Source: Marinoscillum luteum
Lineage (GTDB): Bacteria; Bacteroidota; Bacteroidia; Cytophagales; Cyclobacteriaceae
DNA: 64,000 bases
Assembly: GCF_044005705.1 (NCBI RefSeq)
Contig: NZ_JBIPKE010000020.1
Location: 124,001-188,000 of the forward strand
Direction of reading: 5' to 3'
Part shown: positions 35,832 through 44,501 of the stretch, one piece after another
Position numbering within the stretch: the stretch's first letter is position 1
Layout: the number at the start of each line of letters is the position of its first letter
Notes under the pieces: generated by a model
The model's database searches: none
What the model was told of the DNA's origin: nothing
What the model saw: only the letters and a program-made list of their open reading frames with translations
Made by a program: the position numbers and the translations under genes

Positions 35832-37994
35832 ATGGTCAACCAACTATTGAAATACTTTCTACCCGACAGACTCGACACGTCCGATTGGGTGGTATCCAGC
35901 AAAGCCAAGTACCTCATTTATGGCCACATGGTCACCGTGCTCACCGGTGTGTTGGGAATGATTGTAAACATCAGGCCATTTGACCGGCAACCCTTTTTTA
36001 TTGATTTAGGACTGATTGCCCTGATGATTGGAAACCTCTTTCTCCTCAAATGGAGTTTCAGACTTTGCAGGTTCAATTTCCACCTGATCACCTGGAGCAT
36101 CATTTTTGTGCTGGCCACTTTTATCAATCCCCTCTTTTCCTACGAATACTACTTTTTGATCTGGTCAGTTTCAGCCGTCATGCTATTCACCAGCAAACTG
36201 AAAATTTATTTCTTCTTCGTAGCAGGCCTGGTTTCTTTTCACCTCCCAAAACTGATCAACCAGCAGGTAGATGCAGAATTTAACTACAACCCTGTTTTTC
36301 TTTTTCTGATGCTATTGCTCATTTTTCAGGTTTTTTATGCCACCAACCAATACTACCTGAGTGTGATCAATAGAAAGAATCAGCAACTGGAGCACGACAA
36401 AGAACTGATCACCAGACAATCTGAGCAGATCAAGGAAGTAAATGCTCTGCAGACGCGTTTTTTCACCAACATCTCTCACGAAATCCGAACCCCTCTTACC
36501 CTCATTTCCGGACCTGTGCGCCAGTTGATAGACTTTGGCAACAACCTCACCGACGAACAGCTTAAACAACTAAGGCTTGCTGATCAAAATGGGAAACGCC
36601 TGATGAATCTGGTGGAACAAATCCTGGACATCTCTAAACTGGAAGCAGGAGTCTTGCCCCTCCACATGGCTCAGGCAGACTTGAGCGCTTTTGTTAGAGG
36701 AATAGCCAGCTCATTTGAAGCCCTGAGTGAGGTCAAGAAAATAGACCTGATTGTGGAAACACCCGAGGAGTCTACCCAGGTGTGGTTTGACAAGGACAGC
36801 ATTGAGAAAATCTTGATCAACCTCATTGGGAATGCCTTCAAGTTTTCTTCTGATGGAGGACGCATCATAGTGCGACTGGAAACCAACAGTCACGAACAGG
36901 CCGTTCTAACCGTGGCGGACACAGGACGTGGCATTTCTGAAGATCAGCTCGCGCACATTTTTGAGCGGTTTTATCATACCGAGAGCGACCTGCAAGGGAG
37001 CTCTGGCATTGGGCTGAGCATTGTAAAAGCTCTGGTGGATCGTCTGAATGGCTCTATCGAAGTGGAAAGCACATCAGGTTCCGGTTCAACCTTCAAGGTC
37101 ACCTTGCCTGCTGGAAAGCATGACTTCCCTGAAGCAAGTATCCAAGAACAAACTGAAGTTAACCACCAGACATCCCCCGTGGCGCTTGGCACAGATGATG
37201 CAAGCAGCCCTATCGATCTCCAACCCGCTGAGGCGGACCGATTACTTATCATCGATGATAATGAGGAGATCCGGGCCTATCTGACGGATCTACTGAAGGG
37301 CACCTACCATATTCTCACTGCCGAAACAGGTAAACAGGGTATAGACGTGGCTTTGCAGCAACTTCCCGACCTGATCCTTTGTGATGTGATGATGCCCGAA
37401 AAAGATGGAATAGAAGTCACCAGGATCCTAAAGACCCATGAACTTACCAGTCATATCCCTATCGTACTGCTTACCGCAAAGGGGGACTCATCCAGCAAGG
37501 TGAAGGGATTGGAATCTACCGCAGATGATTACGTGGTGAAACCTTTTGACAGAAAAGAACTGATGGCCAGGATTTCCACGCTGCTGATCAACCGCAGGAA
37601 GATCCAAAATAAATTCTCCAATACGTTCATCACAAAAGCTGACGACCTGGACGTACCATCACTTGACAAACAGTTTCTCAATAAAGTGCTCGGCCTCATG
37701 GAAGAGCATCTGGCTGATGACACCTTTACAGTAGAAAAACTCGGTGAGCTCATTGGCATGAGCAGGAGCCAGCTCCACCGCAAGCTCACAGCCATCATTG
37801 GGCAGTCTCCAAAGAAAATGATCAAAACCATGCGACTGCAAAGGGCGCTCGACCTACTGAAAAAGCAAGCTGGGAATGTCTCTGAAATCGCCTATATGAC
37901 CGGCTTCTCCAGTCCGGGATATTTCGCATCTTCCTTCCGGGAGGAGTTCGGAATCACCCCTGGTGAGGTGGGTAAAAAACCGATCAATTCTTAG
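35832..37994 (+). CDS. Hybrid sensor histidine kinase / response regulator / AraC protein
   Basis: A 720-residue one-protein signalling system. About six membrane segments (residues 25-180) form the sensor region; there is no large periplasmic propeller. A short coiled coil (185-205) leads to the HisKA domain with the phospho-acceptor H216 in SHEIRTPL. Then come an ATPase domain (NAFKFSSDGG, DTGRGISEDQLAHIFERF, GSSGIGLSIVKALV), a receiver domain with D518 in CDVMMPEKDG, and a C-terminal AraC-type HTH (MSRSQLHRKLTAIIGQSPK and YMTGFSSPGYFASSFREEFG). It probably controls the large T9SS cargo gene just downstream, which begins 115 bp later; this is inferred from position only. Confidence 0.93.
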   Translation: MVNQLLKYFLPDRLDTSDWVVSSKAKYLIYGHMVTVLTGVLGMIVNIRPFDRQPFFIDLGLIALMIGNLFLLKWSFRLCRFNFHLITWSIIFVLATFINPLFSYEYYFLIWSVSAVMLFTSKLKIYFFFVAGLVSFHLPKLINQQVDAEFNYNPVFLFLMLLLIFQVFYATNQYYLSVINRKNQQLEHDKELITRQSEQIKEVNALQTRFFTNISHEIRTPLTLISGPVRQLIDFGNNLTDEQLKQLRLADQNGKRLMNLVEQILDISKLEAGVLPLHMAQADLSAFVRGIASSFEALSEVKKIDLIVETPEESTQVWFDKDSIEKILINLIGNAFKFSSDGGRIIVRLETNSHEQAVLTVADTGRGISEDQLAHIFERFYHTESDLQGSSGIGLSIVKALVDRLNGSIEVESTSGSGSTFKVTLPAGKHDFPEASIQEQTEVNHQTSPVALGTDDASSPIDLQPAEADRLLIIDDNEEIRAYLTDLLKGTYHILTAETGKQGIDVALQQLPDLILCDVMMPEKDGIEVTRILKTHELTSHIPIVLLTAKGDSSSKVKGLESTADDYVVKPFDRKELMARISTLLINRRKIQNKFSNTFITKADDLDVPSLDKQFLNKVLGLMEEHLADDTFTVEKLGELIGMSRSQLHRKLTAIIGQSPKKMIKTMRLQRALDLLKKQAGNVSEIAYMTGFSSPGYFASSFREEFGITPGEVGKKPINS

Positions 37995-38109
37995 GAAAAT
38001 CCTAATAAATACCCCTTTTGCTACAAAAGCGGAAGTCTTTGCAACAAAACTGACACCCACCCCACCATGATCTTCAGAGGTTTGTCTCACCAAACCAAAT
38101 AGCCAGATC

Positions 38110-41100
38110 ATGAAATACTCAGTACTTGTTGTTAGCGTATTGATCGCTCTCAATTTTTCCACAGCACAAACCTTCACAAAATCAGAAAGCCTCTCTTCCG
38201 CACTCACGGATGTCGGATTCAGCAACATCGCCTGGGGGGACTACGACCAGGATGGAGACGAAGACCTGGTGATCAATGGAATTTCTAATGCAGGAAATAC
38301 CTGTGAAATATACCGAAACGAGGGCGGAACACTGCTGAATATCGAAGCAGAAATCGCCCCATTCTATGGAGGATCTATGGACTGGGGCGATTTTGACGGA
38401 GACGGTGACCTTGACCTCCTGATTACCGGAATGAGTGACAATGGGCCTTTGTCTATCATCTATCAGAACACTAACGGTATTTTTCAGGACATTGAAGCCA
38501 ACCTCATTCCGATTGGACAAACCGGATACAGTGATGCCAGATGGGGTGACTATGACGCAGATGGCGATTTGGACATAGCCATGAGCGGTAGCAATATCGA
38601 CTTTGAAAATGACGCCTATATCTATAGAAATGACAATGGTGTATTTGTGGATACAGAGACCAACCTGGAACAAATCGCCGGCACGGTCCATTGGGTTGAC
38701 TATGACCTGGATGGTGATCTTGATTTGTTCATTAGCGGTGATGGGTATTTTAACATAGAGGCTCGATTGTATCAATATGACAATGACACATTCACAGACA
38801 CAGAGTTTGCTTTCACTGGCCTTACGAATGCCTATCAGGATTGGGCAGACTATGATGGGGATGGAGATCCTGACCTCCTCATTTCCGGGCAAACAGTGGA
38901 TTTGGACGTGGTTTGCTTCATTTACAGAAATGACATCAGCAACTTTATCAATATAGAAGCACCCATTACAGGCACCTTATTTGGCTCCGTCCAGTGGGGT
39001 GATTTTGATGCAGATGATGACCTGGACATCCTGATCGCCGGCGACACCACCGGTCAGGGAACCTCCATCGCCAGAATTTACGAAAACATTGACGGCACTT
39101 TTTATGCGTTGAGCGAAGAATTTCCCCTCACCTACTACGGTGAAGTAAAATGGGCAGATTATGACAATGATTTTGACCTGGACGTACTCATCACCGGCCT
39201 GAGTGAGGAATTTTCAACCCCCTTTTCCGAGTTTTGGGTGAACAGCACCGACCCCAACTTTGGTCCGGATTCCCTTCACCTCAGCAACCTTAAAGTCAAT
39301 CTATCTGCAGGAGAAAACACCCTCATAGGTGATTTATCAAGCCACGACCTCAACACCTCCGACGTACTCACCTTTAGCCTTGTGTACAATGCGCAAGCGT
39401 CCGGAATCTACAATGGCGCATTTCACATTTCCGAAAATCAATTGTATGTGAACAATACACGCAATATGTGGGCCGGTACCTTCCCGATCATCATAGGCGT
39501 GACTGATGGGGAGCTTACACTTACAGATACCTTCAACATTCAGGTGGTTGACGACATAATACCCATTGATGAGTTTGTTCTGGATAGTGCCAACTCCGCT
39601 ATACTTCCCAACCTCTTCTTCAGCGAAGCAGATTGGGGTGACTATGATGGGGATGGAGACATGGATCTGGTAATCACCGGAACGCCAGCCACCATCAGCA
39701 TATACCGGAATGATGAGGGTGTATTCACCAATATAGAAGCCGGACTGGAAATGGCGGAAGATGGCCCCGTCAAATGGGGTGATTTTGATGGAGATGGAGA
39801 CCTTGATCTGGCAGTGGGCGGCTCGAGTAAAATATATCGAAATGATGAAGGCTCCTTTGTAGACATAGAAGCCAACATAGTTGAAGTTTCATCCGGGGCG
39901 ATGGCCTGGGGCGATTACGACGGAGATGGGGATCTGGACCTGGCACTATCAGGCATCACAGCGTCTAGCGATAAAATAAGTAAAATATACCGTAACGATG
40001 ACGGCATCTTCGTGGACACTGATAGTCCCCTCACCGGAGTATCCTATGGAGACCTGGCCTGGGGCGATTATGATAATGACGGTGATCTGGACCTGGCACT
40101 ATCTGGTGACGGGCGGTTTATTCTTTACACCATCATTTACCTCAATACTGACAACACCTTTTCTGAAACAATAAGCCTGGAGGGCCTCTCTGAGTCTGCC
40201 TTGAACTGGGGCGACTATGATAACGATGGCGACCTGGACCTGCTCGCTGCTGGCAGAAACATTGATCTAACCCCCCGAACCATCATCTATCAAAACCAGA
40301 ATAACACTTTCGTGGACACAGAGGCAATTCTTCCGGGCGTAAGCTTTGGACATGCCGAATGGGGAGATTATGACCATGATGGTGACCTTGATATCCTCCT
40401 GGTAGGTGATACTGGCAACTCCGAGTACATCTCCACTGTACTAAGAAATGACGGTGATGGCTTCACTGATACCCAAGCCTATCTACCCCAAGTGACCTTC
40501 GGTGTTGCCAAATGGGCCGATGTGGATGGCGACAGTGACCTGGACGTGCTAGTCACCGGGCTAAATGAAATCAGCTCGGACTTTGCACTCACCCAATACT
40601 GGCTCAATACCATCAACCCTAACCGTAGCCCCAGTGCCCTCAGGCTGTCAGATACAATCGTATTGCAGTCATCGGGAGAAAATACTCAAGTGGGTCTTCT
40701 AAGCACAGAAGATGCTGACGCAGATAACCTGCACACTTACACCCTGATAGAGGGTGAAGGCAGTACGCATAACTCACTGTTCAAAATTCAAGAAAATGCC
40801 CTAATCATCCTGAATGCTCATCTGGCGGCTGGTGAATATTTTATCCGCATTCAGGTTAGTGATAGCGGCGGGGGAACATTCGAAAATACCTTAGTAGTGG
40901 CGGTAATAGACGATGTTCCCCCAATTCTTATTCCTTCGGACACCCTGTTCTACCTGGATCCAACAGGGGCAGTTACGCTCACAGCCAATAACATAGCAGG
41001 AGAAAGCTATGACCCCTATTCAGGAACCATAACCATGAGCATGGAACGGGGAAACTTTTACTGTGAAGACGTGGGCCCGCAGGAAGTCAGCATTTCGGCC

Positions 41101-42855
41101 ACTGACGCCCATGACAACACCACCAGTGAGCAGGTTACTATCAGCATTGCCGATACCTTAAGTCCAAAAGTGCAGGATGGTGCGCTCACTTTATATCTGA
41201 ATGCTGCTGGTGCCGCCATCATCACTTTGGATCAGTCTATGGCCCTTGTTTCTGACAACTGTGGTATTATGAGCACCAGTGTCAGCCAATCCGAATTCAG
41301 CTGTGAAAACCTGGGTACTCAGGAAATTACCGTTACCACTGAAGACCACAGTGGTAACTCCACACAGGCACCTATACAGGTAACCCTACTTGATACCCTG
41401 GCCCCTATCGCTTCGCTGAAAACAGCCACAGTGGAGCTGAAAGCCGATGGACTGACCACAATGACATTTGCAGACCTGGACAACGGAAGCCTGGACAATT
41501 GCGGTATTGAAAGCTCAATCCTGAGTAAGGACACTTTCACCTGTGATGATCTCGGTGAAAATGAAATCACCGTGACGCTGGAAGATGTCAGCGGGAATGT
41601 GACCACAGCCACCACACTTGTGACCGTAACCGACCTAGCGGCCCCCGTAGCTCACCTGAAAGAACTCACCCTAAGCCTAAATGATCTCGGAACCGTAACT
41701 ATCACAAGCGAGGACATTGACGATGGCAGCACCGATAATTGCGGCATTGAAAGCTTTATCCTCAGTAAGAACACTTTCACCTGTGAGGATCTTGGCGAAA
41801 ATGAAATCACCATAACGCTGGAGGATGCCAGCGGGAATGTGACCACAGCCACCACACTAGTGACCGTAACCGACCTAGTTGCCCCTGTAGCTCGCCTGAA
41901 AGAACTCACCCTAAGCCTAAATGATCTGGGAACCGTAAGTATCTCAAGCGAGGATATTGATGATGGTAGCACCGATAGTTGCGGCATTGAAAGCTTTATC
42001 CTCAGTAAGGACACTTTCACCTGTGAGGATCTCGGTGAAAACCAAATCACGATAACGCTGGAGGATGCCAGCGGGAATGTAACCACAGCCACCACACTGG
42101 TGACCGTGACCGATCAAATGGCTCCTGCAGCTCACCTGAAAGAACTCACCCTAGACCTAAATGATCTCGGAACCGCAACTATCTCAAGCGAGGACATTGA
42201 TGATGGCAGCACCGATAATTGCGGCATTGAAAGTTTTGTCCTCAGTAAGGACACTTTCACCTGTGATGATTTAGGAAATAACGAAGTGGTAATCACTCTC
42301 ACGGACAAAGATGGTAATACTACTGTAGGTAGCACCATTGTTACCATTCTGGATCGCAATGCCCCCACGGCCATTCTTCAAGGTCTTACTATCCAGCTAG
42401 ATCCCCTGGGCACAGCCACCCTCACCCCTGAAGCGGTGGATAATGGAAGTTCGGACAATTGCGGTTTGGATCAGATCAAACTCTCTAAAGAAACTTTTGG
42501 GTGTGATGACATTGGCACCCAGGAGATCACGGTAACCTTGACTGATTTATCGGGGAATGAGACCTCTGAAGTAGTGAATGTCATAGTAGTAGGAAACTGT
42601 GACCCTCTACATATGGGAGGTGAATTGGAAATGAGTATTTGGCCCAATCCGGCTGATCAGCTTCTGAGGGTATCGCTCAGGAAAGACTATATCTCTCATA
42701 CGCTGAGCCTGTCAGATGTATCAGGAAAGACAATAGCCAATTTCCCTATCAGTCAGGAACTGATGGAGCTCGACATTTCAGCGTTGAACCCGGGAATCTA
42801 TTTCATCTCTATTCAAGGCAGAGGTGCTCAACTTATCAAATTCATCAAGCGCTAA
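38110..42855 (+). CDS. Large secreted FG-GAP / HYR-like protein with T9SS type A sorting domain
   Basis: A 1581-residue surface protein. A signal peptide (MKYSVLVVSVLIALNFSTAQ) is followed by two blocks of FG-GAP/VCBS repeats (about residues 30-375 and 490-830) with many DxDxDGDxDL calcium-loop motifs such as WGDYDGDGDLDL. Each block ends in a cadherin-like module. HYR-like Ig modules follow (about 940-1500), each with a DNCGI pair and GENEITVTLED-like strands. A C-terminal sorting domain (SIWPNPADQLLRVSL to LIKFIKR) marks it for the type IX system. Three of the HYR modules are near-identical in DNA with a 240-bp period. It follows a hybrid kinase and ends one base before the convergent ald gene. 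Confidence 0.92.
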   Translation: MKYSVLVVSVLIALNFSTAQTFTKSESLSSALTDVGFSNIAWGDYDQDGDEDLVINGISNAGNTCEIYRNEGGTLLNIEAEIAPFYGGSMDWGDFDGDGDLDLLITGMSDNGPLSIIYQNTNGIFQDIEANLIPIGQTGYSDARWGDYDADGDLDIAMSGSNIDFENDAYIYRNDNGVFVDTETNLEQIAGTVHWVDYDLDGDLDLFISGDGYFNIEARLYQYDNDTFTDTEFAFTGLTNAYQDWADYDGDGDPDLLISGQTVDLDVVCFIYRNDISNFINIEAPITGTLFGSVQWGDFDADDDLDILIAGDTTGQGTSIARIYENIDGTFYALSEEFPLTYYGEVKWADYDNDFDLDVLITGLSEEFSTPFSEFWVNSTDPNFGPDSLHLSNLKVNLSAGENTLIGDLSSHDLNTSDVLTFSLVYNAQASGIYNGAFHISENQLYVNNTRNMWAGTFPIIIGVTDGELTLTDTFNIQVVDDIIPIDEFVLDSANSAILPNLFFSEADWGDYDGDGDMDLVITGTPATISIYRNDEGVFTNIEAGLEMAEDGPVKWGDFDGDGDLDLAVGGSSKIYRNDEGSFVDIEANIVEVSSGAMAWGDYDGDGDLDLALSGITASSDKISKIYRNDDGIFVDTDSPLTGVSYGDLAWGDYDNDGDLDLALSGDGRFILYTIIYLNTDNTFSETISLEGLSESALNWGDYDNDGDLDLLAAGRNIDLTPRTIIYQNQNNTFVDTEAILPGVSFGHAEWGDYDHDGDLDILLVGDTGNSEYISTVLRNDGDGFTDTQAYLPQVTFGVAKWADVDGDSDLDVLVTGLNEISSDFALTQYWLNTINPNRSPSALRLSDTIVLQSSGENTQVGLLSTEDADADNLHTYTLIEGEGSTHNSLFKIQENALIILNAHLAAGEYFIRIQVSDSGGGTFENTLVVAVIDDVPPILIPSDTLFYLDPTGAVTLTANNIAGESYDPYSGTITMSMERGNFYCEDVGPQEVSISATDAHDNTTSEQVTISIADTLSPKVQDGALTLYLNAAGAAIITLDQSMALVSDNCGIMSTSVSQSEFSCENLGTQEITVTTEDHSGNSTQAPIQVTLLDTLAPIASLKTATVELKADGLTTMTFADLDNGSLDNCGIESSILSKDTFTCDDLGENEITVTLEDVSGNVTTATTLVTVTDLAAPVAHLKELTLSLNDLGTVTITSEDIDDGSTDNCGIESFILSKNTFTCEDLGENEITITLEDASGNVTTATTLVTVTDLVAPVARLKELTLSLNDLGTVSISSEDIDDGSTDSCGIESFILSKDTFTCEDLGENQITITLEDASGNVTTATTLVTVTDQMAPAAHLKELTLDLNDLGTATISSEDIDDGSTDNCGIESFVLSKDTFTCDDLGNNEVVITLTDKDGNTTVGSTIVTILDRNAPTAILQGLTIQLDPLGTATLTPEAVDNGSSDNCGLDQIKLSKETFGCDDIGTQEITVTLTDLSGNETSEVVNVIVVGNCDPLHMGGELEMSIWPNPADQLLRVSLRKDYISHTLSLSDVSGKTIANFPISQELMELDISALNPGIYFISIQGRGAQLIKFIKR
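41653..42350 (+). repeat. Tandem 240-bp intragenic repeats
   Basis: Within the FG-GAP/HYR gene the segment cacctgaaagaactcaccct and its continuation recur at 41653, 41893 and 42133, exactly 240 bp (80 codons) apart. DNA identity between copies is high; an older, diverged unit precedes them from about 41413. This suggests recent unit duplication. Confidence 0.85.
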
Positions 42856-42856
42856 A

Positions 42857-44083
42857 TCAGAACCTGGCGGCCATCAGCAAGTTCAGGTCTTTATAGCCCA
42901 AATTGAACTTGCGAGCCAGGTGAATATTGCAAATGCTACCACGATAGGTATAAACCCCTCGCATAAACCAGGGGTGGTTGAAGATCATTTCATCCACCCC
43001 TCCTGCGTCTGCCACGTGCAACAGAATAGGTGTGAAAATATTTGAAATGGCTATGGAAGCTGTACGTGATACCCTGGAAGCAATGTTGGGCACGCAGTAG
43101 TGGATCACGTCGTGTTTCTTGAAGGTCGGTTTTTTGTGGCTGGTCATCTCGCTGGTTTCGATACAGCCTCCCTGATCAATGCTCACGTCTATTATGACCG
43201 AACCGGATTTCATCTTAGCCACCATCTCTTCTGTGATGACACACTTATTTCTACCCTTTTCAGCACGTATGGCGCCTATTACCACATCTGCTTTGCTAAT
43301 GGCGCCCTCCAGTGTAGCATTGTCAATCGTAGACGTATGAATCTGTTGCCCAAGAGCATGTTTGATTCGCCTCAGCTTATAAATATGATTGTCAAAAATC
43401 TGGATATCCACACCGAGCCCTATGGAAGCTCTGGCGGCATATTCTGCCACGGTACCTGCACCCAGGATGACCACCTGAGTTGGCGGCACACCTGTGATCC
43501 CACCCAGGATCACCCCTTGCCCACCATTGGTATTGCTGAGCAATTCTGCCGCGATGAGCATCACCGCACTACCGGCTATCTCGCTCATGGCCCGCACAAG
43601 CGGAAGCCCCCCTACTTTGTCTTCGATGAACTCGTAGGCAATGGCAGTGATCTTCTTTGCATTGAGTGCATGAATATATTCTACTGATTGGCGACCCGAC
43701 TGAAATGCGGAAATGATGGTAGCTCCATCATTGAGGTATTCTATTTCCTCCAGTGTGGGCGGCTCCACTTTCAAAATGATATTGGCTTTAAAAACCTCCT
43801 TGGCGGAGTTTACAATTTTAGCACCAGCTTCACTATACTCTCTGTCTGAATAATGCGCGGACTTCCCGGCTCCTGCTTCTACCCAGATTTCGTGTCCGTT
43901 GGCAGCCAGCACCTCCACTGATTCTGGCTTGAGGGTCACTCTGCTCTCCTGTAGCGAAATCTCCTTAGGTACCCCTATAAACAATGATTTTGATCCTCTC
44001 TTAATCTTTGCAGGTGCCTCTTGTGGGTACATGCTCCGCTCACGGGCTAATTCCGCAAAACCCGATTTCATTTTATCCGCCAT
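42857..44083 (-). CDS. ald: Alanine dehydrogenase
   Basis: A 408-residue enzyme that interconverts L-alanine and pyruvate plus ammonia with NAD. Family marks: the substrate-binding N-terminal domain (FIGVPKEISLQESRVTLKPE), the helix RAMSEIAGSAVML, the NAD-binding Rossmann stretch VVILGAGTVAEYAARASIGLG, and the late DVVIGAIRAEKGR and VIIDVSIDQGG blocks. The length is slightly longer than the usual ~370 residues, with extra residues at the N terminus. Its start overlaps the end of tsaE by 11 bp, so it is read as the third gene after porX and tsaE. It converges on the FG-GAP gene, with one base between the stops. Confidence 0.92.
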   Translation of the reverse strand: MADKMKSGFAELARERSMYPQEAPAKIKRGSKSLFIGVPKEISLQESRVTLKPESVEVLAANGHEIWVEAGAGKSAHYSDREYSEAGAKIVNSAKEVFKANIILKVEPPTLEEIEYLNDGATIISAFQSGRQSVEYIHALNAKKITAIAYEFIEDKVGGLPLVRAMSEIAGSAVMLIAAELLSNTNGGQGVILGGITGVPPTQVVILGAGTVAEYAARASIGLGVDIQIFDNHIYKLRRIKHALGQQIHTSTIDNATLEGAISKADVVIGAIRAEKGRNKCVITEEMVAKMKSGSVIIDVSIDQGGCIETSEMTSHKKPTFKKHDVIHYCVPNIASRVSRTASIAISNIFTPILLHVADAGGVDEMIFNHPWFMRGVYTYRGSICNIHLARKFNLGYKDLNLLMAARF

Positions 44084-44501
44084 GTGAAGCTATGGTTATT
44101 TCACGTCCATTGTCTCCCACTAATTTAATACTTATTTCAAGGTGATTTTCAGGTATCAATTCTTTTATCATCTCCGGCCACTCTATCAGACAAATATCTC
44201 CTGAATAAAAATATTCATCCACTCCGATATCGAGCGCTTCCTGCAGCTTTTCTACCCGATAAAAATCAAAGTGATAAATGGGGTCATCCTCAGTATCCCG
44301 GTATTCATTCACAATGGAAAAAGTAGGCGAACTCATAGGATCCTGTACACCAAGACGCTCACAGATCACCTTGATGAGGGTGGTTTTACCCGCTCCCATC
44401 TCTCCATTGAAGCAAACGATGCGCTGCGCTGTGAGCAGTGGCAGCAATGCATCAGCCACAGCATTCAACTCCCCTTCTTCACTAATTAAAATTGTTTTCA
44501 T
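44073..44501 (-). CDS. tsaE: tRNA t6A synthesis ATPase TsaE
   Basis: A 142-residue P-loop ATPase that works with TsaB, TsaC and TsaD to make t6A at position 37 of ANN-decoding tRNAs. Walker A is GEMGAGKT (residues 33-40); the later conserved pair is FDFYRVEKLQEALDIGVDEYF and ICLIEWPEMI. The length is normal. It overlaps porX by four bases (44498-44501) and ald by 11, so the three genes form one tightly packed unit. Confidence 0.95.
   Translation of the reverse strand: MKTILISEEGELNAVADALLPLLTAQRIVCFNGEMGAGKTTLIKVICERLGVQDPMSSPTFSIVNEYRDTEDDPIYHFDFYRVEKLQEALDIGVDEYFYSGDICLIEWPEMIKELIPENHLEISIKLVGDNGREITIASHGG

Noticed and set aside
38182..38892. A 236-codon open frame on the minus strand in the FG-GAP gene
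   Set aside because: It is antisense to repeated DxDxDG coding sequence, which yields long antisense frames by composition.
41413..42350. CRISPR or non-coding satellite
   Set aside because: The 240-bp units keep one reading frame and encode HYR-like protein modules of the T9SS cargo gene.
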